DNA of 64,000 nt from Flavobacterium dankookense. GTDB lineage: Bacteria > Bacteroidota > Bacteroidia > Flavobacteriales > Flavobacteriaceae. Under the pieces are notes generated by a model, which was not told the DNA's origin, did not search any database, and was given only the letters and a program-made list of their open reading frames with translations. The stretch lies in NCBI RefSeq assembly GCF_004362665.1, contig NZ_SNXR01000015.1:124001-188000 (forward strand). The letters run 5' to 3'. Shown here in pieces: positions 45,005 through 55,022 of this stretch; within the stretch, counting starts at the first letter, position 1, and each line of letters opens with the position of its first letter. The position numbers and the translations under genes are program-made.

Positions 45005-46188
45005 TATAATCTTTTGATTAATTCGATACAAGCACGAGAATTATGATAGGGACATTTCCAAAAGCCAGCTTTGTCTTTTTTAATTGGAGAATAATCTTGA
45101 TTAATTCCCCAAATCCATTCGCCATTTTCTTTGTCTAAAATATATTTTTCGATGAATTCAAAGTTCTTTTCGGCTATTTCGAGAAACTCTTGTTCTTGAG
45201 TAAGTTGATAAGCATTAACCATTCCAATTAAAAGTTCCGATTGTGGCCACCAATGTTTTTCGGCAATTAATTTATTTTCTTTTGGATCAAATTCATACCA
45301 TAAACCACCATCAATATCAATTCCTACTTTTGTAACTTTTGCAATTTCTACAGCATATTTTTTATATTTTTCAATCAAATCGTTGTCTTCAATTACTTCG
45401 GCACACCATTGTAATAACCATGCGGCTTCAATATCATGACCATAGGAAATAACATCTGGTTTTTCGATCCAGTTTTCGTCAAAAAACAGTTTCAAATGCC
45501 AGGTTTTTTTGTCGATAAAATAAACATCGATAACGTGAAGAATTTTTGCAATTTTGAATTTTAAATCTACATTTTCCCATACACTGTAAAGATTTGCATA
45601 GGCTTCAGCAATGTGAAGATGCGTGTTCATGGTTTTTTTTTCGTTGGCATCTTTTTCGCTTAAACGCAAATCTTCGATAGGTTGCCAATCTCTTGTAAAG
45701 GCTTCAAAATAACCTTCTTTTAGATTGTCATAGCTGTGAAGTTCTATTTTTTTGTATAAATCAATAGCTAAGTCTAATGCTTTTTTGTCTTTACTAATTT
45801 TGTAATATTCGGTTAAACCATAAATGGTAAAGGCTATTGCATAAATTTGATTTTTGGTTTCTCGTGGACTTCCATCGGCATTTATACTCCAAAAAATTCC
45901 ACCAAATTGGCTATCGTAAAAATTAGAAACAATATAATCGAAAGCTCTTTTTGCTAAAGATTTATGCTTTTCATTATTGGTAATTTCATATGCAGCCGAA
46001 AACGACCATAATATTCTAGCATGAAGCACCGAACCTTTTGGGGCATCAAAATTTTTATAATTTTTATAATCAATTTCGCCGATAAATCCACCATTTTTAT
46101 TGTCAATGGTTTCAAAACTCCAATAGTTTAGAATTTCAAACAACTCTGATTTTGCAAGTGATTTTAAGGTGTCGATTTGGGTTTCCAC
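45004..46188 (-). CDS. AGE-family epimerase, probably cellobiose/mannobiose 2-epimerase
   Basis: A 394-residue cytoplasmic (alpha/alpha)6 barrel enzyme. Conserved histidines are visible: His251 in SYGHDIEAAWLL, His312 in KHWWPQSELL, and His382 in YHNSRACIEL, which match cellobiose 2-epimerase rather than GlcNAc epimerase. It would convert Man-Man to Man-Glc, the substrate of the GH130 enzyme encoded just upstream. The start is GTG. The coupled downstream gene overlaps the stop by one base (TAATG). Confidence 0.9.
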   Translation of the reverse strand: METQIDTLKSLAKSELFEILNYWSFETIDNKNGGFIGEIDYKNYKNFDAPKGSVLHARILWSFSAAYEITNNEKHKSLAKRAFDYIVSNFYDSQFGGIFWSINADGSPRETKNQIYAIAFTIYGLTEYYKISKDKKALDLAIDLYKKIELHSYDNLKEGYFEAFTRDWQPIEDLRLSEKDANEKKTMNTHLHIAEAYANLYSVWENVDLKFKIAKILHVIDVYFIDKKTWHLKLFFDENWIEKPDVISYGHDIEAAWLLQWCAEVIEDNDLIEKYKKYAVEIAKVTKVGIDIDGGLWYEFDPKENKLIAEKHWWPQSELLIGMVNAYQLTQEQEFLEIAEKNFEFIEKYILDKENGEWIWGINQDYSPIKKDKAGFWKCPYHNSRACIELIKRL

Positions 46189-46203
46189 TTTGTGTAATCT
46201 TGA

Positions 46204-47391
46204 TTATTTTATATTATTATTTTTGTCGATTAAGTCAATTATAGTTTGAACAGAACCAAATGAAGTAAACGAATCTTCGGGCGAATTACAAACGTAATCA
46301 ACTAATTTTTCAACAGACGAAACGGCAACATGCATTCGTGTATCTGAAGAAGCGTAATAAATAAAAACAGTTCCGTTTTCATCAGCAATCCAGCCGTTTG
46401 AGAACAAAACATTGGAAACATCGCCAATTCTTTCATCGTTTTCAGGAGCCATGAAATGTCCGGCAGGTTTGTGAGTTACTTTTGAAATATCATTCAAATC
46501 GGTCATGAACATATACAAAGTATAACGCAATCCTGCAGCAGTATTTCTAACGCCATGAGCAAGATGTAGCCAACCTTTTGCTGTTTTTATTGGCGCTGGG
46601 CCAAGACCATTTTTTAATTCATAAACAGTATGATAGGTTTTTCCATAGATGATTTTTTCGTTTTCAACTAACGGATTTTCCATATTTGTAATGTATCCTA
46701 ATCCAATTCCGCCTCCATTTCCAACATCGATAAAACCATCTTGTGGACGTGTGTAAACGGCATATTTTCCGTTAACAAACTCTGGATGAATCACTACATT
46801 TCGTTGTTGTCCTGTGTTTGAAATTAAATCAGGAAGACGTTCAAAATGGATTAAATCTTTGGTTCTAACTATTCCAGCATTAGCTATTGCTGAACTCGTG
46901 TCGCCTTTTGGAGCGTTTGGATCTTTTCTTTCGGTACAAAAAATTCCATAAATCCATCCATCTTCATGCTTAACCAAGCGCATATCATAAACATTAGTAT
47001 CGGGATTGTTTTCAATCTGTGGAATAATACAAGGTTTGTCCCAAAATTCGAAATTATCAATTCCATTTGGACTTTCCGCAATAGCAAAAAATGATTTTCT
47101 ATCGTTTCCTTCTACGCGTAGGCAAAGAATGTATTTGTTGTTCCATTTCATTGCGCCTGCATTAAATGTAGCATTGAAACCAATTCGTTCCAAACCATTA
47201 GGATTAGTATCAGCATTTAAATCGTATCGCCAGTGTAATGGAACGTGATTGCTGGTTACAACAGGATTTTGATAACGTTGATAAATGCCGTTATTTTCTG
47301 CTTTTGGTTCGTTTTTTGTTTGAATTAGCTTTTGATAAGATTGCAAAAGAGTATCATAATTGGCAATCTTTTTTACATTTTCAGTAATCAT
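46204..47391 (-). CDS. GH130 4-O-beta-D-mannosyl-D-glucose phosphorylase
   Basis: A 395-residue cytoplasmic five-bladed propeller enzyme. It splits Man-beta-1,4-Glc with phosphate into mannose-1-phosphate and glucose. The GH130 subfamily-1 motifs include HWRYDLNADTNPNGLERIG-type N terminus (residues 53-71), the catalytic Asp136 in NVYDMRLV, and GLGPAPIKTAKGWLHL. Length agrees with the Bacteroides fragilis enzyme. It sits between the symporter and the epimerase, as in the known mannan pathway order. It saves one ATP equivalent per disaccharide. Confidence 0.93.
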   Translation of the reverse strand: MITENVKKIANYDTLLQSYQKLIQTKNEPKAENNGIYQRYQNPVVTSNHVPLHWRYDLNADTNPNGLERIGFNATFNAGAMKWNNKYILCLRVEGNDRKSFFAIAESPNGIDNFEFWDKPCIIPQIENNPDTNVYDMRLVKHEDGWIYGIFCTERKDPNAPKGDTSSAIANAGIVRTKDLIHFERLPDLISNTGQQRNVVIHPEFVNGKYAVYTRPQDGFIDVGNGGGIGLGYITNMENPLVENEKIIYGKTYHTVYELKNGLGPAPIKTAKGWLHLAHGVRNTAAGLRYTLYMFMTDLNDISKVTHKPAGHFMAPENDERIGDVSNVLFSNGWIADENGTVFIYYASSDTRMHVAVSSVEKLVDYVCNSPEDSFTSFGSVQTIIDLIDKNNNIK

Positions 47392-47409
47392 ATTTCTATT
47401 TAAAAAAAT

Positions 47410-49335
47410 TTAATAATCAGTTAATCGTTTCCACCAAGTTTTTCTCATAATCAATACAATTACAAAGAATAAGGCTAATACAATTCCAAGTGAAGTCCAT
47501 TTTGAAAGGATCAAATACATTGGAAGTAGTGTCAGTAAGATTTGTCCAGAAATGCCTAAAAAGACATTCAGCATATTGGTTTTGAAATTTTTATTTTTCT
47601 CAATGGTTGGTTCTGTTAGTGCAATTTCGTCGTGAATAGGTTTCCAAAATCCCCAAGGTCTGACATCTTTGTAGAATTTGATTAAGGTTTCTTTGTTTGT
47701 AGCTGGTGCAGCATAAGAACCAAGAATACAAGCGATTAATTGGATAATTATGAAAACTGGGAAGAAATAAAGCATTCGAGTTCCGTCAAAATAATTAGTG
47801 ATTCCTGTAACTGAAAGTGTTGGCGGAATAGCACTGGCAATAATTCCAAACAGCATTCCATAGAAATATCCATTAGCATTAAATCGCCACCAATACCATT
47901 TTAGAACGTTGGCGCAAACAAATCCACCATACAAACCAGCGGTTATAATATTGAAAATCATGTTTACATCTTTTATCAAAAGACCTAAACCAATTCCTAG
48001 AATAACCATCACAATTCCAGAAAGATATCCCATGTTGATTACTTGTTTTCTATCAGCATTTGGGTTGAAATATTTTAGATAGATATCGTTAACAATATAC
48101 GCTTGACCGGCATTTAAAGTTCCTGAAAAGTTACTCATAAAAGCACCAAGAAATCCTGCTAAAACCAATCCAACTAAACCTGTTGGCAAGTATTTATTTA
48201 TTACTGCCGGCATGATGCTTTCAAAATTTATTCCGTCAGTATGATGTGAAAGTGCTAAATCTTTGAAAAATAAAATTCCTAAAACACACAATCCCATTAC
48301 CATGAAATAACGAATAGGTAATAAAATAATAGAGATAAAACCACTCATTTTACTGGCTTCTTCAGGCGATTTTGTACTTAATATTTTTTGACAATCATAG
48401 TTTGGTGCTGGACCAGCTAACGATTTTAGAACTCCAGAAAAGAACATCATGCTTACAATGGCTGAGAACAATTTGTAACCATCGCTTTCTAGTTTTTTGG
48501 TAGCTTCAGGTAAAATGGTATCCCAATTTAATCCTAATTCTTTACCGAATAATGGATTGTCCCAACCTAATGGCATTCGGTCCGTAATTATAATTCCAGA
48601 CTCAGCAAGATGTTGCATGGCAATGGTTCCAACGAATAATGAACAGATAATCATAATCATGTATTTGATGAAATCAGCCAATACAATTCCGTGCATTCCT
48701 CCAATGATACTGTAGAAAGTTGCCACAATACAAATACTTACACCATAGAATTGAGCAGTTGTGTTTTTTGCCTCAATCAAAGCCGTAGCATATTCGGGAG
48801 AATTTATTGGTAATGAATCTAGATTGTAATCAAGGAAAGGAATTACGTCTTTTACAACTTCGTAAGGAATAAAAATTTCTAAAAATTCACCGACACCAAC
48901 AAATGCATAAGCCATGTAGCCAACACAAAGCATTAATGCGAAAATAACAACAATAGCATGACTTTGTTTAACTCCTTTGTCCGACAATCCAAATCGGGTT
49001 CCAAGCCACTCAGCTCCTGTTGTAGCATTACTTCTTCGAAGCCATTTGCTTAAGAAAACCATTAGGAAAACTTGATTGAAAACTGGCCACATCCATGGAA
49101 TCCAAACACTTTTAAAGCCATACAGAAAAGCCATACTTACTAAAAGCATTGTTCCCGAAATGTCAAACATATCGCTGGCATCGCTTAATCCTAGCATATA
49201 CCAAGGTAGTTTTTTTCCACCCATTAAGTAATTGTCTTTGCTTCGTTTGGCTTTGTTTTTCATCACAATTCCAATGACAATCATCATTAAAAAATAGAGC
49301 GCAATAATGGTTAAATCTATAGCTGAAAGTCTCAT
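47410..49335 (-). CDS. sodium/solute symporter (SSS family)
   Basis: A 641-residue inner-membrane transporter with about 14 hydrophobic helices. The N-terminal MGGKKLPWYMLGLSDASDMFD region, MPLGWDN and GFLGAFMSNFSGTLNAGQAYIVND (split near 400-423) are typical of SSS sugar symporters. Between GH26 and GH130, it most likely imports mannobiose or Man-Glc for the phosphorylase. The corresponding B. fragilis operon also has a sodium/sugar transporter at this place. The substrate is inferred from context. Confidence 0.88.
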   Translation of the reverse strand: MRLSAIDLTIIALYFLMMIVIGIVMKNKAKRSKDNYLMGGKKLPWYMLGLSDASDMFDISGTMLLVSMAFLYGFKSVWIPWMWPVFNQVFLMVFLSKWLRRSNATTGAEWLGTRFGLSDKGVKQSHAIVVIFALMLCVGYMAYAFVGVGEFLEIFIPYEVVKDVIPFLDYNLDSLPINSPEYATALIEAKNTTAQFYGVSICIVATFYSIIGGMHGIVLADFIKYMIMIICSLFVGTIAMQHLAESGIIITDRMPLGWDNPLFGKELGLNWDTILPEATKKLESDGYKLFSAIVSMMFFSGVLKSLAGPAPNYDCQKILSTKSPEEASKMSGFISIILLPIRYFMVMGLCVLGILFFKDLALSHHTDGINFESIMPAVINKYLPTGLVGLVLAGFLGAFMSNFSGTLNAGQAYIVNDIYLKYFNPNADRKQVINMGYLSGIVMVILGIGLGLLIKDVNMIFNIITAGLYGGFVCANVLKWYWWRFNANGYFYGMLFGIIASAIPPTLSVTGITNYFDGTRMLYFFPVFIIIQLIACILGSYAAPATNKETLIKFYKDVRPWGFWKPIHDEIALTEPTIEKNKNFKTNMLNVFLGISGQILLTLLPMYLILSKWTSLGIVLALFFVIVLIMRKTWWKRLTDY

Positions 49336-49364
49336 TAATTATTATTTTGGTAAGTTTTTAATGT

Positions 49365-50501
49365 TTATTTGTATAAGTTAAATTTAGAAACGTCTTTCTG
49401 AAAAAGTGTTTTTTCTAGATTGTAAAAATCGATAAAATCTTTTTCGTTAGGATGACCTTTAAATGGAACATAGTAGTGCATTTTTTTTTCGCTTTCTTGC
49501 CAACCGTGGTTTCTCCATGCCAAAACAAAAGATATTTTGTAGTTTCCGATGGATTCTATTAAAGTTTTTGTCCAGAATTTGTCATAAGGAATTTGCTCAT
49601 AACCTGTTTCTGCGAAGGCAATTAACTTGTTTTGTTCTTTTGCGATTTCGTCCATAATTCCAAATAATTTAAAATTATTTTCTACAAACGAATTGTCTTT
49701 TGTTGGATCAGTATATAGGTAATTATCAAAACTTAATATATCAACATAGTCTTCGCCTGGATAATATTCAAGAAATTCTTCGCGAGATTTCACCATCGAT
49801 GTGTTGTAAACGTAAATCAAATTATGAACACCTTTTGACTTATAATAATCTACAGTAAATTTCCATACTTCTTTGAATTGCTCTGGCGTTCCGTTGTTTT
49901 TACACCACCAAAACCAATTTCCTGTAAGCTCGTGAAACGGTCTAAAAAGAATAGGAACTTTTTTGCCATCTTTCCCTTTTATTGAATTAAAAAAAACAAT
50001 TGAGTTGTCTAGCCATTTTTTATATAATTCATGTTTGGAACCATTTGGAAGAATGGATGCGAAAGAATTTGGAGTAATATCCCAAGCATTTTTACCAGTA
50101 AACGGATTGTCCATGTGCCAACTGATGGTGTTAACTCCATTCCTATCGTAGATTTCGCCAATCCATCTTTTCATTTTGTCAAATGGAACGCCGTCAATAT
50201 CATTTGGAGAATTGTGTTCAGTTCCACCTAAATCCCAACCATAAATTGCTGGATGATCGCCAGTAACGTCTTTTATATCACTTCTTCCTTCTTCATATTT
50301 CCAGTTGACACCATAAGCTAATACATCTTGCTGACCAAACATGACTCCTTTTTCTTGAAGAGTAAACAAATTTTTATAAAGATTGATTGTTTCTGCTGTT
50401 GCCTCTTTGTCGCATAAAAGTTTGTTATTCGATGAAATCTTTTGAGATTGACATGAAAAAATAGTTAGCAAACAAAAACTATATAATAGGTGTTTTTTCA
50501 T
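49365..50501 (-). CDS. GH26 beta-mannanase/mannobiohydrolase, lipoprotein
   Basis: A 378-residue hydrolase with lipobox Cys17 (TIFSC). Catalytic residues are acid/base Glu191 in RPFHELTGNWFWW and nucleophile Glu298 in IAFAETGYEQ. It is the first gene of the minus-strand operon, next to the symporter and GH130. This is the place of the periplasmic mannobiose-releasing GH26 in other Bacteroidota loci. I use the ATG at 50501; a GTG one codon upstream also exists. Exo- versus endo-action cannot be told from the sequence alone. Confidence 0.92.
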   Translation of the reverse strand: MKKHLLYSFCLLTIFSCQSQKISSNNKLLCDKEATAETINLYKNLFTLQEKGVMFGQQDVLAYGVNWKYEEGRSDIKDVTGDHPAIYGWDLGGTEHNSPNDIDGVPFDKMKRWIGEIYDRNGVNTISWHMDNPFTGKNAWDITPNSFASILPNGSKHELYKKWLDNSIVFFNSIKGKDGKKVPILFRPFHELTGNWFWWCKNNGTPEQFKEVWKFTVDYYKSKGVHNLIYVYNTSMVKSREEFLEYYPGEDYVDILSFDNYLYTDPTKDNSFVENNFKLFGIMDEIAKEQNKLIAFAETGYEQIPYDKFWTKTLIESIGNYKISFVLAWRNHGWQESEKKMHYYVPFKGHPNEKDFIDFYNLEKTLFQKDVSKFNLYK

Positions 50502-50627
50502 CACTATATGAATTGATTTTCAATTATTTCTGTTTTGATAATAAGTTGTTTTTTTGATAAGACTTGAATTTTATTTCGAAATAATTTACAATTTCATAAA
50601 AATACAATCTAAAAATTTAATATTCTT

Positions 50628-50641
50628 CAAATATACTTTTG
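50628..50641. promoter_or_regulatory. overlapping divergent -7 elements of the GH26 operon and araC-type gene
   Basis: On the minus strand TATATTTG (50635 to 50628) and on the plus strand TACTTTTG (50634-50641) both match TAnnTTTG and overlap by two bases. Neither has a good -33 element, as expected for activator-dependent promoters. Simultaneous use by two polymerases is hardly possible. Confidence 0.5.
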
Positions 50642-50660
50642 ATAATTTACTTGACATGAT

Positions 50661-50678
50661 ATTATTTTATCATTTTTA
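50661..50678 (+). promoter_or_regulatory. candidate operator, site 1
   Basis: ATTATTTTATCATTTTTA is repeated at 51633-51650 with 17 of 18 bases identical, and an overlapping stretch recurs inverted at 51693-51710. It lies just upstream of the AraC-type gene and downstream of the divergent -7 elements. Confidence 0.4.
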
Positions 50679-50711
50679 TATCTTATAATTGCATTAAAAT
50701 TAATTAAATTT

Positions 50712-51590
50712 ATGAAAAATATCTCTAAAATTCACAGAGAAATTACTCCATTATCAATGGAAGACAGTTTTTTGGTCTTCGATAGAGTAAAAGATAACTT
50801 TGATTTCCCAATTCATTATCATCCAGAATATGAAATAAATTTCATTCAAAATGGAAAAGGAGTTAAGCGAGTCGTTGGTGATCATATTGAAGAAATCGAT
50901 GATATTGAGTTGGTTTTAGTTGGTCCAAATTTATATCATGGTTGGGAATTGCATAAGTGTAAAAACAAAAAAATTCATGAAATAACGATTCAGTTCCATA
51001 ATGATTTGTTTACTGATTCTTTATTATCAAGAAGAATTATGGCTTCCATAAAAGATATGTTTAATAGGTCAATTCACGGTATATTATTTTCTAAAAAGAC
51101 CGCAAATGAGTTGGCTGAACGAATAATTAAACTTTCGAGATTGGATGGAATGGATTATTTTTTAGAGGTGATTTCTATTCTTCAAGATATGGCTAACTCC
51201 CGTAATCAGAGAATTTTATCAACATATACTGTAGATTATGATAAGTTCGAAGATGATGATAAAATGAAAGTTGTGTATGAGTATGTACAGAAAAATTTTT
51301 CGGAAAAAATAACTTTAGATGATGTTTCAAAAGTAGCATTGATGAGTCCGGTTTCATTTAATAGATTTATAAAAAAGCGAACAGGAAAAACATTTGTGAA
51401 TTACTTAAATGACATTCGAGTTGGTTATGCTGCAAGATGGTTGGTAGAAAAAGATTCTAGTATTTCTGAAATTGCTTTTAAGACCGGTTTTAATAATATA
51501 GCTAATTTTAATCGAATATTTAAAAGTTTAAAAAAGACTACACCAAGTCAATATAGGGATGAGTTTTATGGAATAAAAAGAATTCTGTAA
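50712..51590 (+). CDS. AraC-family transcriptional regulator
   Basis: A 292-residue regulator. The N-terminal sensor (about 20-150) has a cupin-like pattern (FPIHYHPEYEINFIQNGKG near 32-50). The C-terminal pair of helix-turn-helix motifs (about 190-288) carries LDDVSKVALMSPVSFNRFIKK and ISEIAFKTGFNNIANFNRIFK-type segments, each near the family norm. It stands between the divergent minus-strand operon and SusC, so it is the likely switch of the mannan locus, sensing an oligosaccharide. It is cytoplasmic with no membrane sensor. Confidence 0.92.
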   Translation: MKNISKIHREITPLSMEDSFLVFDRVKDNFDFPIHYHPEYEINFIQNGKGVKRVVGDHIEEIDDIELVLVGPNLYHGWELHKCKNKKIHEITIQFHNDLFTDSLLSRRIMASIKDMFNRSIHGILFSKKTANELAERIIKLSRLDGMDYFLEVISILQDMANSRNQRILSTYTVDYDKFEDDDKMKVVYEYVQKNFSEKITLDDVSKVALMSPVSFNRFIKKRTGKTFVNYLNDIRVGYAARWLVEKDSSISEIAFKTGFNNIANFNRIFKSLKKTTPSQYRDEFYGIKRIL

Positions 51591-51632
51591 AGTAGTTCTT
51601 CTCAATAATACTATAGTTAAACTCATGCTAAT

Positions 51633-51650
51633 ATAATTTTATCATTTTTA
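51633..51650 (+). promoter_or_regulatory. candidate operator, site 2
   Basis: ATAATTTTATCATTTTTA differs at one base from site 1 and lies about 185 bases before the susC ATG. The 243-base gap between the AraC-type gene and susC otherwise holds only site 3 and AT-rich sequence, with no clear promoter. Confidence 0.4.
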
Positions 51651-51692
51651 ATAAAAATAGTTACGAAATCGATAGAGAAAATAATAGTAACA

Positions 51693-51710
51693 TTTGATAA
51701 AATAATATTA
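51693..51710 (-). promoter_or_regulatory. candidate operator, site 3 (inverted)
   Basis: Read on the minus strand, TAATATTATTTTATCAAA shares 15 of 18 bases with 50657-50674. With site 2 it forms an inverted pair in the susC upstream region. Confidence 0.35.
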
Positions 51711-51833
51711 ACAAATACTTAACAACAAGTATAAATTTGTTATTGTCAAAAAATAAACAGTAAAAATAGTAATACTGAAAAATTAATGTTTATTTTTTAA
51801 ATTATTAACAATCTTAACTAACTAACAAAAATT

Positions 51834-54800
51834 ATGAGGGATTTACTTTTTTATCTCGATCGATTTGAGGGTAAGAGACATAAGTTTTTACTTTTGTTTT
51901 TTTTATGCTCAATTTCAATTTTAAATGCACAAACTAAGGTTTCAGGAGTTGTTTCAGATTCAAAGGGATTAACACTTCCGGGAGTTAACGTTACTGTAAA
52001 AGGTTCTAATGATGGTGTTTCTACAGATTTTGATGGAAAATACCAGATTGATATTCCTGCAAATTCTACCTTGGTATTCAGTTTTATTGGTTTTACTACT
52101 CAAGAAGTTGTTGTAGGTTCAAAAACTACCATTAATATTAAATTATCTGAAAGTTCAAATGAACTAGATGAAGTTGTAGTAATTGGGTATGGAACACAAA
52201 AGAAAGGTGATGTTAACGGTTCAATATCTTCTGTAAAAGCAAAAGATTTGCAGGATTTAAAGCAAGTTAATATTGACCAAATGTTACAAGGAAAAGCTGC
52301 GGGTGTTAGTGTTACTAGTAATAACGGACAGCCAGGAAGTGCCGTTTCTATTAGAGTTAGAGGTACAACTTCTATTAGTGGAACCAATGAACCTTTATAT
52401 ATAATTGATGGAGTTCCAGTTTCAGGTGATGCAACGGGAATAGCAACTGGTGGAAGACCAATTGCTGGAAATGATTTTTCTGCAAATGGTGGAAGTGGTA
52501 ATAATGCAGTAAGTCCATTATCAACTATTAATCCTAATGATGTTGAGTCTATAGATATTTTGAAAGATGCTTCTGCAACTGCTATTTATGGTTCAAGAGG
52601 TGCAAATGGTGTTATCATAATTACTACAAAATCAGGAAGAAAAGGTAATGGTAAAATTACATACGAAGGATTTACATCGGTTCAATCTATATATAAAGAT
52701 TTGGATGTAATGAACTTAAGACAATATGCTATTCATCAAAATGAGTTGGCCTCTTTATTCGGGACTGAGTTAAGACCAGAATTTGCACATCCAGAATTAT
52801 TAGGAAATGGAACAGATTGGCAAGATGCGGTATACAGAACAGCTGCAACCAATAGTCACCAAGTTTCTTTTTCTGCCGCAAAAGACGGTACAAACTATTA
52901 TTTATCGGGAGGTTTTCTTGATCAGGAAGGAATTCTTTTAGGTTCAGGTTTGAAAAGATATACAATGCGTTTGAATTTAGATTCTAAAGTTAAAGATTGG
53001 CTAAAGGTTGGAGCTAATTTAAATACTGGTATAACAAACGAAAATATTACAATTAATCAAAGTTTTACTGGTTTGATTTCTAATACTTTATTGCAAGCTC
53101 CAGATATTCCTGTTAGAAATATTGATGGATCATATGCAACAGCTCCATTGAATGCAAACTTTACAACTTATTTTAATCCAGTTGCAGAAGCTCTTACTAA
53201 AGATAGTAAATTGATAAGAAAAAACTTTTTAGGAAATGTATATGCTGAAATGAGTTTAGCAAAAGGATTAAAGTATAGAATTGAACTTGGAGCTAATACA
53301 GAGTTTTCTGAAAATACCGAGTTCAGACCTTCATCAGAGCCTTTGCGAAATGCTGTTGCAGATTTGAATGAAAGAAGACAGAACTGGTATTCAACGAATT
53401 TAAAAAACTTATTAACTTACGATTTTAGTTTAGGTGAGAAAAATAAGTTTACACTTTTAGCGGGACAAGAAGCTAATGATAGTCATTGGGAAGGAATTAT
53501 AGCTAGTGCACAAGGATTTCAAACCAATGATATTTATGGATTAAATTTATCTGATCCTGATAACAGAATTGTAGATAGCTATAAAGGTAGTCAATCAATT
53601 TCTTCGCTTTTTGGTCGTTTTATTTATGATTTTGATAATAAATACAACATCTCAGCTTCAATCAGACAAGACGTTTCTTCTAAATTTGATCCAACAACTG
53701 ATAACCAAAAAGGAGTATTTGGTGGAGTAGCTGCATCTTGGAAATTGTCTAGTGAGAAATTTATGGAAAATACGCGTAAATATATAGACAACATAAAACT
53801 TAGATTAGGTTACGGGGAAACTGGAAATCAACAAATTCCTAATAATGCCTATAGTGCTTTACTTGGTCAACAAAATTCTGGTCTTGGTGCTGGATTCTTA
53901 CCTTCAAATTTTCCAAATCCTGCTTTAACTTGGGAGTCGCTAAATCAAACCAATTTTGGACTTGATTTTACTCTACTAGACTCAAGGTTTTCATTTAGTT
54001 TGGATTTATATAAAAAAGTATCGGAAGGATTTTTATTTCAAGTACCATTGCCTTTATACTTAACAGGTGGCGGTGGACAATATGGTGGTATTTCTGCTCC
54101 ATTTTCAAATTTAGGAGAAATGGAAAACAGAGGTTATGATATTACAGTTGGATATACTACAAAAGGAGGTAAAGATTTTTCTTGGAATTCAACACTTGTA
54201 TTTTCACATTATAAAAATGAATTAACTGAACTTGTAAGTGGTTTATCATTAATCACAGAAATTAACACAAATGGATATTTACCTGTATCTGCAACAAATA
54301 CAGTAGTAGGAAATCCAATAGGTCTTTTCTATGGATACCAAACAGATGGTATTTTTAATAGTTTAGATGATTTGAATGCCGCTCCACTTCAATTTGGACA
54401 AACGGTTGGAACTGCTTCCGGACAAACTTATTTGGGAGATTACAAATATAAAGATGTTAATAATGACGGTGTTGTGGATACAAACGACAGAACTTTTATT
54501 GGTAACCCACATCCGGATTTCACATTTGGATTTACAAACAATTTTAAATACAAAAACTTTGATTTGTCAATATTTCTTCAAGGTTCTTATGGAAATGATA
54601 TTTTGAATTTAACAAGAAGAAGTGGTACAGCCAACTCAATATTAGGTCAAAATTTATTTGTTGAATCGGCAAACTATTGGACACCAACAAACACTAATAC
54701 TGATATTCCAAGACCTATAAATCTTGAAAACAACACTAACTATAACATTTCTGACCGATATGTTGAAGATGGTTCTTATTTAAGAGTTCAAAATCTAACT

Positions 54801-55016
54801 TTTGGTTATAATTTACCTCAAGATTTAATTTCTGTTATTAAAATGTCTCGTGTGAGATTATATGCTAGTGTACAAAATCTATACACTTTTACAAAATATT
54901 CAGGATATGATCCAGAAATAGGTTCTTTTAATCAAAGTCCACTTTTATCAGGAATTGATAATGGTAGATATCCATCACCAAGAACTTATTCTTTTGGAAT
55001 TAATGTAGAATTTTAA
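51834..55016 (+). CDS. SusC-like TonB-dependent oligosaccharide transporter
   Basis: A 1060-residue outer-membrane transporter. After a signal sequence (ending near residue 32, SILNAQ) it has a carboxypeptidase-like domain (35-105), the SusC hallmark DEVVVIGYG (112-120), a plug (about 125-235, with LQGKAAGVSV and LYIIDGVPV), and a large barrel. A charged N-terminal extension (MRDLLFYLDRFEGKRHK) precedes the signal core; the start is plausible but could be shorter. It pairs with the SusD gene six bases downstream to import mannan oligosaccharides. Confidence 0.96.
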   Translation: MRDLLFYLDRFEGKRHKFLLLFFLCSISILNAQTKVSGVVSDSKGLTLPGVNVTVKGSNDGVSTDFDGKYQIDIPANSTLVFSFIGFTTQEVVVGSKTTINIKLSESSNELDEVVVIGYGTQKKGDVNGSISSVKAKDLQDLKQVNIDQMLQGKAAGVSVTSNNGQPGSAVSIRVRGTTSISGTNEPLYIIDGVPVSGDATGIATGGRPIAGNDFSANGGSGNNAVSPLSTINPNDVESIDILKDASATAIYGSRGANGVIIITTKSGRKGNGKITYEGFTSVQSIYKDLDVMNLRQYAIHQNELASLFGTELRPEFAHPELLGNGTDWQDAVYRTAATNSHQVSFSAAKDGTNYYLSGGFLDQEGILLGSGLKRYTMRLNLDSKVKDWLKVGANLNTGITNENITINQSFTGLISNTLLQAPDIPVRNIDGSYATAPLNANFTTYFNPVAEALTKDSKLIRKNFLGNVYAEMSLAKGLKYRIELGANTEFSENTEFRPSSEPLRNAVADLNERRQNWYSTNLKNLLTYDFSLGEKNKFTLLAGQEANDSHWEGIIASAQGFQTNDIYGLNLSDPDNRIVDSYKGSQSISSLFGRFIYDFDNKYNISASIRQDVSSKFDPTTDNQKGVFGGVAASWKLSSEKFMENTRKYIDNIKLRLGYGETGNQQIPNNAYSALLGQQNSGLGAGFLPSNFPNPALTWESLNQTNFGLDFTLLDSRFSFSLDLYKKVSEGFLFQVPLPLYLTGGGGQYGGISAPFSNLGEMENRGYDITVGYTTKGGKDFSWNSTLVFSHYKNELTELVSGLSLITEINTNGYLPVSATNTVVGNPIGLFYGYQTDGIFNSLDDLNAAPLQFGQTVGTASGQTYLGDYKYKDVNNDGVVDTNDRTFIGNPHPDFTFGFTNNFKYKNFDLSIFLQGSYGNDILNLTRRSGTANSILGQNLFVESANYWTPTNTNTDIPRPINLENNTNYNISDRYVEDGSYLRVQNLTFGYNLPQDLISVIKMSRVRLYASVQNLYTFTKYSGYDPEIGSFNQSPLLSGIDNGRYPSPRTYSFGINVEF

Positions 55017-55022
55017 AAAAAA

